Assembly: GCA_004554425.1 (NCBI GenBank)
Contig: SFMI01000115.1
Location: 1-5,515, forward strand
Direction: 5' to 3'
DNA length: 5,515 nucleotides
From: Candidatus Saccharimonadota bacterium
Lineage (GTDB): Bacteria > Eremiobacterota > Xenobia > Xenobiales > Xenobiaceae
The translations under genes were made by a program, and so were the position numbers. Shown in pieces: positions 1 to 5,258 of the stretch. The notes beneath the pieces were generated by a model. The model ran no database searches and had not been told where the DNA came from. It saw nothing but the letters and a program-made list of their open reading frames with translations. Position 1 is the stretch's first letter; the number at the start of each line of letters is the position of its first letter.

Positions 1-899
1 AAACGTCTCCAGGCATTAGCTTTACTTTGATATTGATATAAACCCAAAATATGGCGTACAAAATGAGATAGCGCTATGCCTTGAGCTAAGCCTTCTTCTG
101 CGTAAGGGATAACTTTCTCTTCTACGAATTGTTTTCGACTCAAAATTGGGTGTTCTATGTCAAAAAATAATTTATCAACTTCTGATAAAAGATAAATGTT
201 GTGGTATAGCGAGCGCCCTAACATAACTCCGTCGACATATTGCAAATGTTGCAACGCTTGTTCGTTATTTTTTATATCGCCATTTATAACCCATTCCAGT
301 TCAGGATATAATTCTTTCAAACGATAAACTTTTTCGTATTCTAGCTCTGGAATAGAGCGATTTTTGCGTGTATCTAAATTCATGTCGGCTTTACGGGCAT
401 GTACGATAAAACAAGTGCAACCGGCACTGGCGTTTAAGTCGATAAAACGCAGCAATTCGTCCCAACTGTAATCAAAGCGACTACCCAAACGGCACTTTAA
501 AGTTACTGGCAAAGGGGAAGCTTGGCAACAAGCTTTTATACATTTAGCCACTAATGGAGCGTCGTCCATTAAGCAAAGGCCAAAATTGCCGCTCATGCCT
601 CTGGGGCTGGGGCAACCGACGTTAAAATTTATTTCCGCGAAGCCGTATTGGCTGGCCTTGGCCACCGCCGCTCCCAGATCTTCTGGAATACAGCCTATTA
701 ACTGTAAAGCCACAGGGCCGGCTTTGGCATTATCTTCCAATTTTAGACAGTATTGACCTAAGGTTATAGCGTTAGAATGAACTAACTCTGTATATGTAAG
801 AACTTGCGAGGATAGAAAACGGGCTATTTGACGAAAGTGGAGGTCGGTTATGCCTAACATGGGGGCGGTACAGTAACGATGGATGCTATTTTTTTTCAC
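1..899 (-). CDS. dusA: tRNA-dihydrouridine synthase, DusA family (partial, C-terminus beyond left edge)
   Basis: FMN-dependent enzyme that reduces uridines in the tRNA D-loop (U20/U20a in characterised DusA) with NADPH. I translated it by hand from the complement: 299 codons are visible and the frame is open to the window edge. Family marks in order: TAPMLGITD near residue 11 (TIM-barrel start, FMN site), YTELV at 36, VALQL at 63, NVGCPS with the catalytic-type Cys at 96, LKCRLG with Lys135, VHARKA with His167, INGD at 205, and GVMLGR at 224 (phosphate binding). The C-terminal helical part RHILGLYQ and the final WRR match the end region of E. coli DusA, so only a few tens of residues are missing. 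The start is a GTG (897-899) preceded by AAAGG about 11 nt upstream; an in-frame stop lies further upstream and no ATG fits. The loop after HARKA (DMNLDTRK before NR) is one residue shorter than in E. coli DusA and different in sequence. It lies downstream of the propeller gene but is separated from it by a terminator, so it is probably transcribed independently. Confidence 0.93.
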   Translation of the reverse strand, partial: MKKNSIHRYCTAPMLGITDLHFRQIARFLSSQVLTYTELVHSNAITLGQYCLKLEDNAKAGPVALQLIGCIPEDLGAAVAKASQYGFAEINFNVGCPSPRGMSGNFGLCLMDDAPLVAKCIKACCQASPLPVTLKCRLGSRFDYSWDELLRFIDLNASAGCTCFIVHARKADMNLDTRKNRSIPELEYEKVYRLKELYPELEWVINGDIKNNEQALQHLQYVDGVMLGRSLYHNIYLLSEVDKLFFDIEHPILSRKQFVEEKVIPYAEEGLAQGIALSHFVRHILGLYQYQSKANAWRR

Positions 900-922
900 A
901 ATAAGTAAAACCTTTGGAAATT

Positions 923-939
923 TGCCTTTTGTTAAGGCA
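923..939 (-). other. Small perfect hairpin in the dusA leader
   Basis: On the minus strand TGCCTT, a 5-nt loop and AAGGCA form a perfect 6-bp stem about 25 nt upstream of the dusA GTG. No T-run follows, so it is not an intrinsic terminator. The 5' arm (CCTT) could also pair with the AAAGG that serves as the probable ribosome binding site, but this is only a pairing possibility. I found no convincing -35/-10 pair for dusA in the gap. Confidence 0.3.
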
Positions 940-978
940 GAGAAGGATTAAGGACAATAGTTAAGGGGAACTACAGAC

Positions 979-1025
979 AAAAAGAAAGCCCGCTCTACTT
1001 GCTGTTCTTTTGGTAGGCGGGCTTT
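979..1025 (-). terminator. Rho-independent terminator of the propeller gene
   Basis: Inverted repeat with arms 1013-1025 (GTAGGCGGGCTTT) and 985-998 (AAAGCCCGCTCTAC), one bulged base and a 14-nt loop. On the minus strand the stem runs straight into TTTCTTTTT. It begins 33 nt past the stop codon at 1058 and separates that gene from dusA. On the plus strand a weaker T-run (GCTTTT) follows, so it may work both ways. Confidence 0.85.
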
Positions 1026-1057
1026 GCTTTTAATAAAAAGCAGCTGTGCGACCGAGG

Positions 1058-2173
1058 TTATTTAACGTCGAAAATACGCATGCCTTTATCGGTGAATAAG
1101 AACATCCGTTTGCCATCGTTAGAAATGCGTTGTAAGCCGTAGCCCAACTCATGATAGCCCTCAATAGGTTTTACTTGCCAGCCTTCATCTTCACGGGCAT
1201 AGAAAGTTCTGGTGCGGGTATCTTTTTTGCTAAACTCGCTAAACATGGCCGTTTTACCGTCTTGAGAGAGGAAAAGATTGCGATAAGGAACTTGCTTGCC
1301 AGTGGCAATTTCCACTTTTTTATTGGTGCCAGCGTCGTAAAGCATCAGGTCGAAGCTATTTTTATTGCGCTGTAGTGAATAAAGAAGGCGATCATTGAAG
1401 CTCCACAAGCCTACAGAACTATATCCTTTATCAAAGGTTTTGAGGTTGAGACTAGGATCTTTGAGCTCCCAAACACAGTACTCAACATCGCCACCAAAAT
1501 CGTCAGCGAAGAAGGCGTATTTAGTGGAAATTAAGTTTTCAATGTGGAAATTGGCGTTGCGACGAGCTTTATTCTGAGCCTTTTGAACTTCAGCTATTTT
1601 AGTAAAAGCTTCTACACCAGTTTTATTCGGGTCTAAAATAGCCACTGAGTTGCGCTCGGCATAGTCGTCTTTGTCATAGAAGAAGCCGTTCACAATAAGT
1701 TGATCGTTATAGATAGCAATAACCAAGGGATAGCAACGGAAGCCGGGCTGACCAGCTTTGTGCTCTAAGATAGTGGAAATTTTACCAGTGGCTAAGTCCA
1801 ATTTTTGGAAAGTTGCTCCTGAGCGGCTGGTAAAAACTACTGCTTTGCCGTCAGGAGTGTAACTAACTTGTTCGATAATAGGAATATCTATATCGTACAA
1901 GCGCACTTTGTTGATTGCTAATTTGCTATCTATGTTCATAACAGCAAAACTGTATTTTTTGCCTTGGGTAATGCCTTCTTTACCGTTGTATAAGACGCCC
2001 AGTACAGATTGTCCATCGGGAGAAAAACAAACTGGCTTAAATTCTTTAGCGTCGATACCGTTTCGCTTTAGGTCAGCTGCTGTAGTAAAATGGTTGTCAG
2101 CTTGGGCCATGTCGGAACCAAATGTCAAGGTAGCCAAGCAGGCAGCTGCTAAAAATAGGTGTTTGAAACGCAT
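1058..2173 (-). CDS. Exported beta-propeller-like protein (TolB/WD40-like repeats), function unknown
   Basis: 371 residues, complete. The N-terminus has a clear Sec signal peptide: RFKH, a hydrophobic core at about 6-18, and a likely signal peptidase I site AQA|D after residue 25, so the mature protein should be periplasmic or secreted. The rest is beta-rich with spaced turn motifs typical of propeller blades: FSPDGQ at 50, YTPDGK at 105, LSQDGK at 302 and ISNDGK at 350, each followed by a short hydrophobic strand. The DLATGK at 126 and DAGTNK at 280 turns also fit blades. The middle (about 150-260) is more divergent and I see no catalytic motif. This resembles the TolB C-terminal or DPP-IV N-terminal propeller class, but it has no TolB N-terminal domain and no peptidase domain, so it is more likely a binding or scaffold protein. 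ATG at 2173 is supported by GGAGG with 5-nt spacing. It is divergent from the exported EF-hand gene and ends in its own terminator. I cannot name the gene. Confidence 0.85.
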   Translation of the reverse strand: MRFKHLFLAAACLATLTFGSDMAQADNHFTTAADLKRNGIDAKEFKPVCFSPDGQSVLGVLYNGKEGITQGKKYSFAVMNIDSKLAINKVRLYDIDIPIIEQVSYTPDGKAVVFTSRSGATFQKLDLATGKISTILEHKAGQPGFRCYPLVIAIYNDQLIVNGFFYDKDDYAERNSVAILDPNKTGVEAFTKIAEVQKAQNKARRNANFHIENLISTKYAFFADDFGGDVEYCVWELKDPSLNLKTFDKGYSSVGLWSFNDRLLYSLQRNKNSFDLMLYDAGTNKKVEIATGKQVPYRNLFLSQDGKTAMFSEFSKKDTRTRTFYAREDEGWQVKPIEGYHELGYGLQRISNDGKRMFLFTDKGMRIFDVK

Positions 2174-2178
2174 TTATG

Positions 2179-2183
2179 CCTCC
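2179..2183 (-). promoter_or_regulatory. Shine-Dalgarno site of the propeller gene
   Basis: Perfect GGAGG on the minus strand, 5 nt before the ATG at 2173. It fixes the start and agrees with the signal peptide beginning exactly there. Confidence 0.85.
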
Positions 2184-2454
2184 GCAATATCTTTACCCTG
2201 GACGACAATAAGCCGGGCTTAGAATTTCAATTTGGAAGACTTTGATAAATTCTTCCCGTTTCCTACTTATTGCATATTTTGAGAATAAAAATACAATTTT
2301 GCTGCAAATCTAATGTAATTCTTATGCCGAAATTTTATTAAATAAATGTAAAAGATATTCCATTGTAAAAAAAATAATTGTATACTGAATGTGCAAAAGT
2401 CGTTTATGGTGTGTCGCCAGCGAACAGCTATAAATTTAATTAGCGGCCACCTGA
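2184..2454. other. Divergent, AT-rich intergenic region
   Basis: This stretch separates two divergently transcribed exported-protein genes. The part from about 2255 to 2395 is strongly AT-rich with A-tracts (for example 2366-2374), as expected for promoter DNA. I see no credible ORF, tRNA or terminator in it. The plus-strand promoter candidate is listed separately; for the minus-strand gene I could not find a -35/-10 pair I would defend. Confidence 0.6.
2358..2386 (+). promoter_or_regulatory. Candidate sigma-70-type promoter for the EF-hand gene
   Basis: TATACT at 2381-2386 is a 5/6 match to the -10 consensus and lies about 80 nt before the ATG. With 17-nt spacing the -35 hexamer would be TTCCAT (2358-2363), only a 3/6 match. 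An A-tract fills the spacer. If correct, the mRNA starts near 2392 and has a 5' leader of about 75 nt. The -10 is reasonable and the -35 weak. Confidence 0.4.
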
Positions 2455-2460
2455 AGGGAG
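2455..2460 (+). promoter_or_regulatory. Shine-Dalgarno site of the EF-hand gene
   Basis: AGGGAG, within GAAGGGAG, lies 6 nt before the ATG at 2467. This is a strong site with near-ideal spacing, and the signal peptide begins at that ATG. Confidence 0.85.
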
Positions 2461-2466
2461 AACAAT

Positions 2467-3489
2467 ATGAATTATAAGTACATCGCTCTAGGACTACTAC
2501 TATCTGGCGCTCTACTAGCTGCCCCCTCTTTCGCCGGTGTGACCGACGTAACCGGAGGAACTACCAGCAGTACTTACAAGCATACCTACCACACTAAGGT
2601 AGATGCTCACGCCGACATGACCTTCTACCACTACACTACCGATGAGAATGGCAAAAGTGTCTTCTCTCACACCACTAGCGGTGTTATCGATCATGAGAGT
2701 GGTTTTGTTGTAGGTAACATTTCTGACAGTGCTGTACAAGCTGAAGTCGCTAAGTACGAAAGCATGGTAGATAGCTACCGTCACAGCTGCACTTATAGCA
2801 ACAGACAGGTGGTCTTCGATCACTTCGAGAGCGCTAACCTTGTCGATCAGAGCAAGGATGCTATCCTCGTTGGCGACATCGATGATTTGACCAAAGCTTA
2901 CAGCGCTCAGGGACATACCAGCAAGACATTAGATGTTCATGAGTACCAAGTTTATCAGATCAATGAAGCCTATAACGTTTCTCCTATCGTCCTCGACTTA
3001 GATGGCGACGGCAAAATTGAAGCTTCTAACGGCAAGTACTTAGCTCACTCCGATTCCTTCAAATCTGAAGGCGCTACTATGTTTGACTTCAACGGTAACG
3101 GTTTCCCCGTTTACACCGAGTGGGTCGGCACCAATGACGGTTTGCTTTGCCGTCCCAACGCCGACGGTACCATCAACGGTACCAACCTCTTCGGTACTGC
3201 CAACGGCTATGCCAATGGTTATGATGAGATGTCTTCTTTAGACAAGAATAACGACGGCGTATTGAGCGGTGCTGAGCTCGAAGGCCTCTTCGTATGGCAG
3301 GATAAGAATGCTAACGGTATCGCCGATGCCGGTGAGCTTACTTCTGTACAGGCTTTAGGAATTTCTTCCATCAGCGTAAACCACGACAATATGGTCGGAT
3401 CCTTCGTCCGCAACGGCCAGACCTTCAAGTCCTTCGACTGGTGGCCTTCCGTTAAAGACGTCCGCCGCATGGATGTTGCTCGCTTATAG
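2467..3489 (+). CDS. Exported EF-hand calcium-binding protein with an RTX-associated-type C-terminal module
   Basis: 340 residues, complete. Residues 1-23 are a Sec signal peptide (NYKY, hydrophobic core, PSFA|G), so the product should be periplasmic or released. Residues 24-170 match nothing I recognise; they contain a His-rich stretch (His39, 42, 48, 55). Residues 172-304 are the module usually found in RTX-type proteins: SPIVLDLDGDG, then FDFNGNG at 206, EWVGTNDGLL at 218, and a degenerate DG-I-NG-LFG segment at 233-243. Two textbook 12-residue EF-hand loops follow, at 259-270 (Asp259, Asn261, Asp263, Glu270) and 279-290 (Asp279, Asn281, Asn283, Glu290), then the typical ALGISSIS strand. 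The acidic ligands at loop positions 1, 3, 5 and 12 imply calcium binding. There are no GGxGxDxxx repeats and no obvious type I secretion signal. Cys108 and Cys228 are the only two cysteines and could form a disulfide outside the cytoplasm. Codon use is strongly biased to C-ending codons (TAC, AAC, GAC, TTC, ACC) and AAG, unlike its neighbours. The function is unknown; a surface, adhesive or structural calcium-dependent role is inference. Confidence 0.88.
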   Translation: MNYKYIALGLLLSGALLAAPSFAGVTDVTGGTTSSTYKHTYHTKVDAHADMTFYHYTTDENGKSVFSHTTSGVIDHESGFVVGNISDSAVQAEVAKYESMVDSYRHSCTYSNRQVVFDHFESANLVDQSKDAILVGDIDDLTKAYSAQGHTSKTLDVHEYQVYQINEAYNVSPIVLDLDGDGKIEASNGKYLAHSDSFKSEGATMFDFNGNGFPVYTEWVGTNDGLLCRPNADGTINGTNLFGTANGYANGYDEMSSLDKNNDGVLSGAELEGLFVWQDKNANGIADAGELTSVQALGISSISVNHDNMVGSFVRNGQTFKSFDWWPSVKDVRRMDVARL

Positions 3490-3506
3490 TAAAACGACTG
3501 TAGTGA

Positions 3507-3546
3507 GTTCTGGGGTTAAGCTTTAGTAAAGTCTAAGCTCTAGAAC
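3507..3546 (+). other. Nested inverted repeats in the 3' untranslated region
   Basis: An outer arm GTTCT (3507-3511) pairs with AGAAC (3542-3546), and an inner arm AGCTTTAG (3519-3526) pairs with CTAAGCT (3533-3539) with one bulge. There is no T-run, so it is not itself a terminator. It abuts the terminator hairpin that begins at 3547, giving the transcript two stacked 3' structures that could slow 3' exonuclease decay. Confidence 0.45.
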
Positions 3547-3583
3547 AAAAAGACGCCTCTCTCCCTGGGGCGTCTTTTTTTTT
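3547..3583 (+). terminator. Rho-independent terminator of the EF-hand gene
   Basis: AAAAAGACGCC (3547-3557) pairs with GGCGTCTTTTT (3569-3579) around an 11-nt loop, and the T-run continues to 3583 (nine Ts). It begins 57 nt past the stop codon. The A-rich 5' arm means it could also act on minus-strand transcription. Confidence 0.93.
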
Positions 3584-3622
3584 GCTTTTTTAGTTAGATA
3601 TTCAGGATCTTACTTTTTTAAT

Positions 3623-3673
3623 AAAAAAGATCCGACCGTTTACACTATTATTGATAAGCAAACGGCCGGATCT
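3623..3673 (-). terminator. Rho-independent terminator of the zinc-ribbon gene
   Basis: On the minus strand AGATCCGGCCGTTT (3660-3673) pairs with AAACGGTCGGATCT (3628-3641) around an 18-nt loop. The single non-Watson-Crick position is a G-U wobble in the RNA of this strand but an A-C mismatch on the other, which supports minus-strand function. A run of Ts follows directly (3623-3628). It begins 30 nt past the stop codon at 3703. Confidence 0.88.
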
Positions 3674-3702
3674 ATTGTGCCTCTATTCAGGTTAAAGCTA
3701 GA

Positions 3703-4998
3703 TTAGGCGAATATTTTAGCAATAATCCAAGATATAATCGAAGCAATGATGCCCAAGATAATCCACATGAACATATTGTCGTCATCGACAAAACTCCATA
3801 TGAAGATAGCGGCGCAAACCACAGTAAGGAATATTTTGAGAATAGAGTAGGGGCGATTGCCGGATACTTCGCCAGTTTGGCCATTGATTACAAAGTGATA
3901 GACAGTGCCTTTGTAACGATAGCTAGAAAGCCACAGAGGCAACAGAATATATTTATAATAGGTTTCGTAGAATTTTGCTTCTAAGGTGTTTATACGCGAA
4001 TGGCTGGTACTGTGTTTAGTTCTGATTTGCTTGTCAGCCATGTCTTTAAGAGCGCATTTCAGCTCCTCTTGAGCTGTTTGCCAACATTCATTGACACCTT
4101 TGGCATAACGCTCGGAAATAAAGCCGGCTACATATTCAGGCAAATATTCTTTGCAAGCTTCCATATCGAAAGGCTCAATATCTTTAATCAGATCAGCATT
4201 TTGCTTGTCCGCTGATAAAATGAGCTTGTCATCAAACTGATGGCTGATTTCTCCTTTGGTGGGGTACCAATCGATCTTGGTATGAGTATTGCCATCGCTA
4301 TCAGTTTCCTCGCGTTCAATGCCGTATTCGCCCTTGTATTTGGCGTCGCTGGCAGTATCGTAGGCCCAATAGGGGGCATACATGCCGTTAATCTCTCCGC
4401 GAGCAGCGCGTTTTTGCAAGTCGTTAGGAGCAAACCAAAGGCCTTTAATCCACTTTGAAAACTCTTTGCCAGCTTTTTCTTTGTCGACGCTGAAAGGAAT
4501 GATCCCCTGAGGAGCCATAACTTTCTCTTCATTTTCTTGCGTAACTAAAGTCGAATCGCAATAGGGACAAGTGTCAGATATTTGCTTAGCGTCATAAACG
4601 GCAGAAGCACCACATGATTTGCACTTGACTACTTTCTTTTCGTCGCCCCAGTTGGTGTTGGCTTGTTCAGGAGCTTTGTCAATAGGGATGCCGGGTATAT
4701 TATTGCCACTTTTATTGCGTTTGGCATTTACTGTCTCCTTTGAGCCGCTATTTTTATTATCGGAAGCAGCAACAGAGGTCGCAGCAGCAGAGGCCGCAGC
4801 TCCAGTGGTTGCACTGACGGCGGCAGCCTTAGGAGGATCTTTCTTTACTTCCTCTTCATATCCGCAATAATCACAGACTAATTTTCCTGAAGCGGGACTG
4901 AATGTTATAGGGCCGCCACAGCTGGGACATTTTTTGTCAGTCTTGTCTACAGTTTTAGCTTCAGCCAGTTGAATTTCATTGTCATCATAATCTGCCAT
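3703..4998 (-). CDS. Double zinc-ribbon (TFIIB-like) protein with C-terminal membrane anchor
   Basis: 431 residues from the preferred ATG at 4998. Order of parts: acidic N-terminus; zinc ribbon 1 (Cys24, Cys27, Cys42, Cys45, with FSPASGKLVCDYCGYEE); an Ala-rich linker (about 58-78) and a Lys/Asn-rich segment; zinc ribbon 2 (Cys126, Cys129, Cys144, Cys147). Next comes a long soluble domain with FSVDKEKA, a KGLWFAPNDL segment, GMYAPYWAYD and a LPLWLSSYRYKG strand, then GQTGEVSGNRPYS. Two hydrophobic segments end the protein (about 386-404 and 408-428), split by an acidic VDDDN turn. The zinc-binding part is therefore probably cytoplasmic and tethered to the inner membrane. Database relatives are often labelled TFIIB-type zinc ribbon protein, or wrongly as primosomal protein N'; there is no helicase motif here. 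I know of no demonstrated function for the family. The 4998 start is chosen because GGGGA lies 8 nt upstream and the acidic MADYDDNE start suits the family. An in-frame ATG at 5049 with a weaker AGG would add 17 residues. The gene is monocistronic, convergent with the EF-hand gene and divergent from the helicase. Confidence 0.85.
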   Translation of the reverse strand: MADYDDNEIQLAEAKTVDKTDKKCPSCGGPITFSPASGKLVCDYCGYEEEVKKDPPKAAAVSATTGAAASAAATSVAASDNKNSGSKETVNAKRNKSGNNIPGIPIDKAPEQANTNWGDEKKVVKCKSCGASAVYDAKQISDTCPYCDSTLVTQENEEKVMAPQGIIPFSVDKEKAGKEFSKWIKGLWFAPNDLQKRAARGEINGMYAPYWAYDTASDAKYKGEYGIEREETDSDGNTHTKIDWYPTKGEISHQFDDKLILSADKQNADLIKDIEPFDMEACKEYLPEYVAGFISERYAKGVNECWQTAQEELKCALKDMADKQIRTKHSTSHSRINTLEAKFYETYYKYILLPLWLSSYRYKGTVYHFVINGQTGEVSGNRPYSILKIFLTVVCAAIFIWSFVDDDNMFMWIILGIIASIISWIIAKIFA

Positions 4999-5006
4999 AG
5001 TAATTT

Positions 5007-5011
5007 TCCCC
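5007..5011 (-). promoter_or_regulatory. Shine-Dalgarno site deciding the start of the zinc-ribbon gene
   Basis: GGGGA on the minus strand lies 8 nt before the ATG at 4998. The alternative ATG at 5049 has only CAGG about 6 nt upstream. The choice is moderately supported, not certain. Confidence 0.6.
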
Positions 5012-5049
5012 GAAAAAAGATATTTTTTCCAGTTCGTCTGGGGAATCAT

Positions 5050-5258
5050 TGAAACCTGCTTTTATTTATTGCTTTCAAACTGTAGCTATTTTGTTTTTTT
5101 CACTATATTAACGAATTTAACTCCGTTTTCGAAAAAAAACTCAACTAGATAAACGAAAAGTGCCAATAGTGGGATAACGCAATCAAGGAAGGAAATGGCT
5201 AATTGGTAAAGCAAGATGGTAATGAAATTTTAAGGCCGGAAAGCGAATAAAAGCCGAA
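5050..5258. other. Divergent intergenic region between the zinc-ribbon and helicase genes
   Basis: It is AT-rich on the left (5060-5160), with A and T tracts. On the minus strand a TATAGT -10-like hexamer and a TTGAGT -35-like hexamer are present but not at a spacing that makes one good promoter, so I do not call one. The right half holds two very small ORFs listed separately. There is no terminator, tRNA or repeat that I can see. Confidence 0.5.
5195..5209 (+). other. Four-codon ORF (Met-Ala-Asn-Trp) behind a strong ribosome-binding sequence
   Basis: AAGGAAGGAA directly precedes an ATG whose frame reads Met-Ala-Asn-Trp-stop. A second mini-ORF (Met-Val-Met-Lys-Phe-stop, 5216-5233) follows. 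Neither is in frame with the helicase. The purine-rich site is better than anything close to the helicase ATG, so translation initiation in this leader is plausible but unproven. Confidence 0.25.

Noticed and set aside
1151..1577. Plus-strand open frames opposite the propeller gene
   Set aside because: They lie wholly antisense to a gene with signal peptide, ribosome-binding site and terminator, and their translations show no domain or good start signal.
2138..2149. Lipobox ending at Cys12 in the propeller protein signal peptide
   Set aside because: The sequence is AAAC with too short a hydrophobic stretch before it; the AQA site after residue 25 is the better cleavage site.
2408..2451. Possible riboswitch-like fold in the EF-hand gene leader
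   Set aside because: Only short 4-bp pairings (GGTG with CACC, GCTA with TAGC) are seen, matching no riboswitch class I know; chance is sufficient.
2515..2916. Minus-strand open frame of 133 codons opposite the EF-hand gene
   Set aside because: It is a by-product of the biased codon use of the opposite gene; no ribosome-binding site and no recognisable protein.
3219..3470. Minus-strand open frame opposite the EF-hand loops
   Set aside because: It is antisense to the best-supported domain of the real gene and has no family resemblance.
4240..4458. Plus-strand open frame encoding a hydrophobic, membrane-like peptide
   Set aside because: It is antisense to the conserved soluble domain of the zinc-ribbon gene; hydrophobicity is expected from the complement of its codons, and there is no supporting site.
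3703..4998. Annotation as primosomal protein N' (PriA helicase)
   Set aside because: Only the zinc-ribbon cysteines resemble PriA; Walker A and other helicase motifs are absent and there are two terminal membrane segments.
4999..5049. Longer start of the zinc-ribbon protein at the ATG at 5049
   Set aside because: The ribosome-binding sequence before 4998 is better and the extra 17 residues have no family character. It remains possible.
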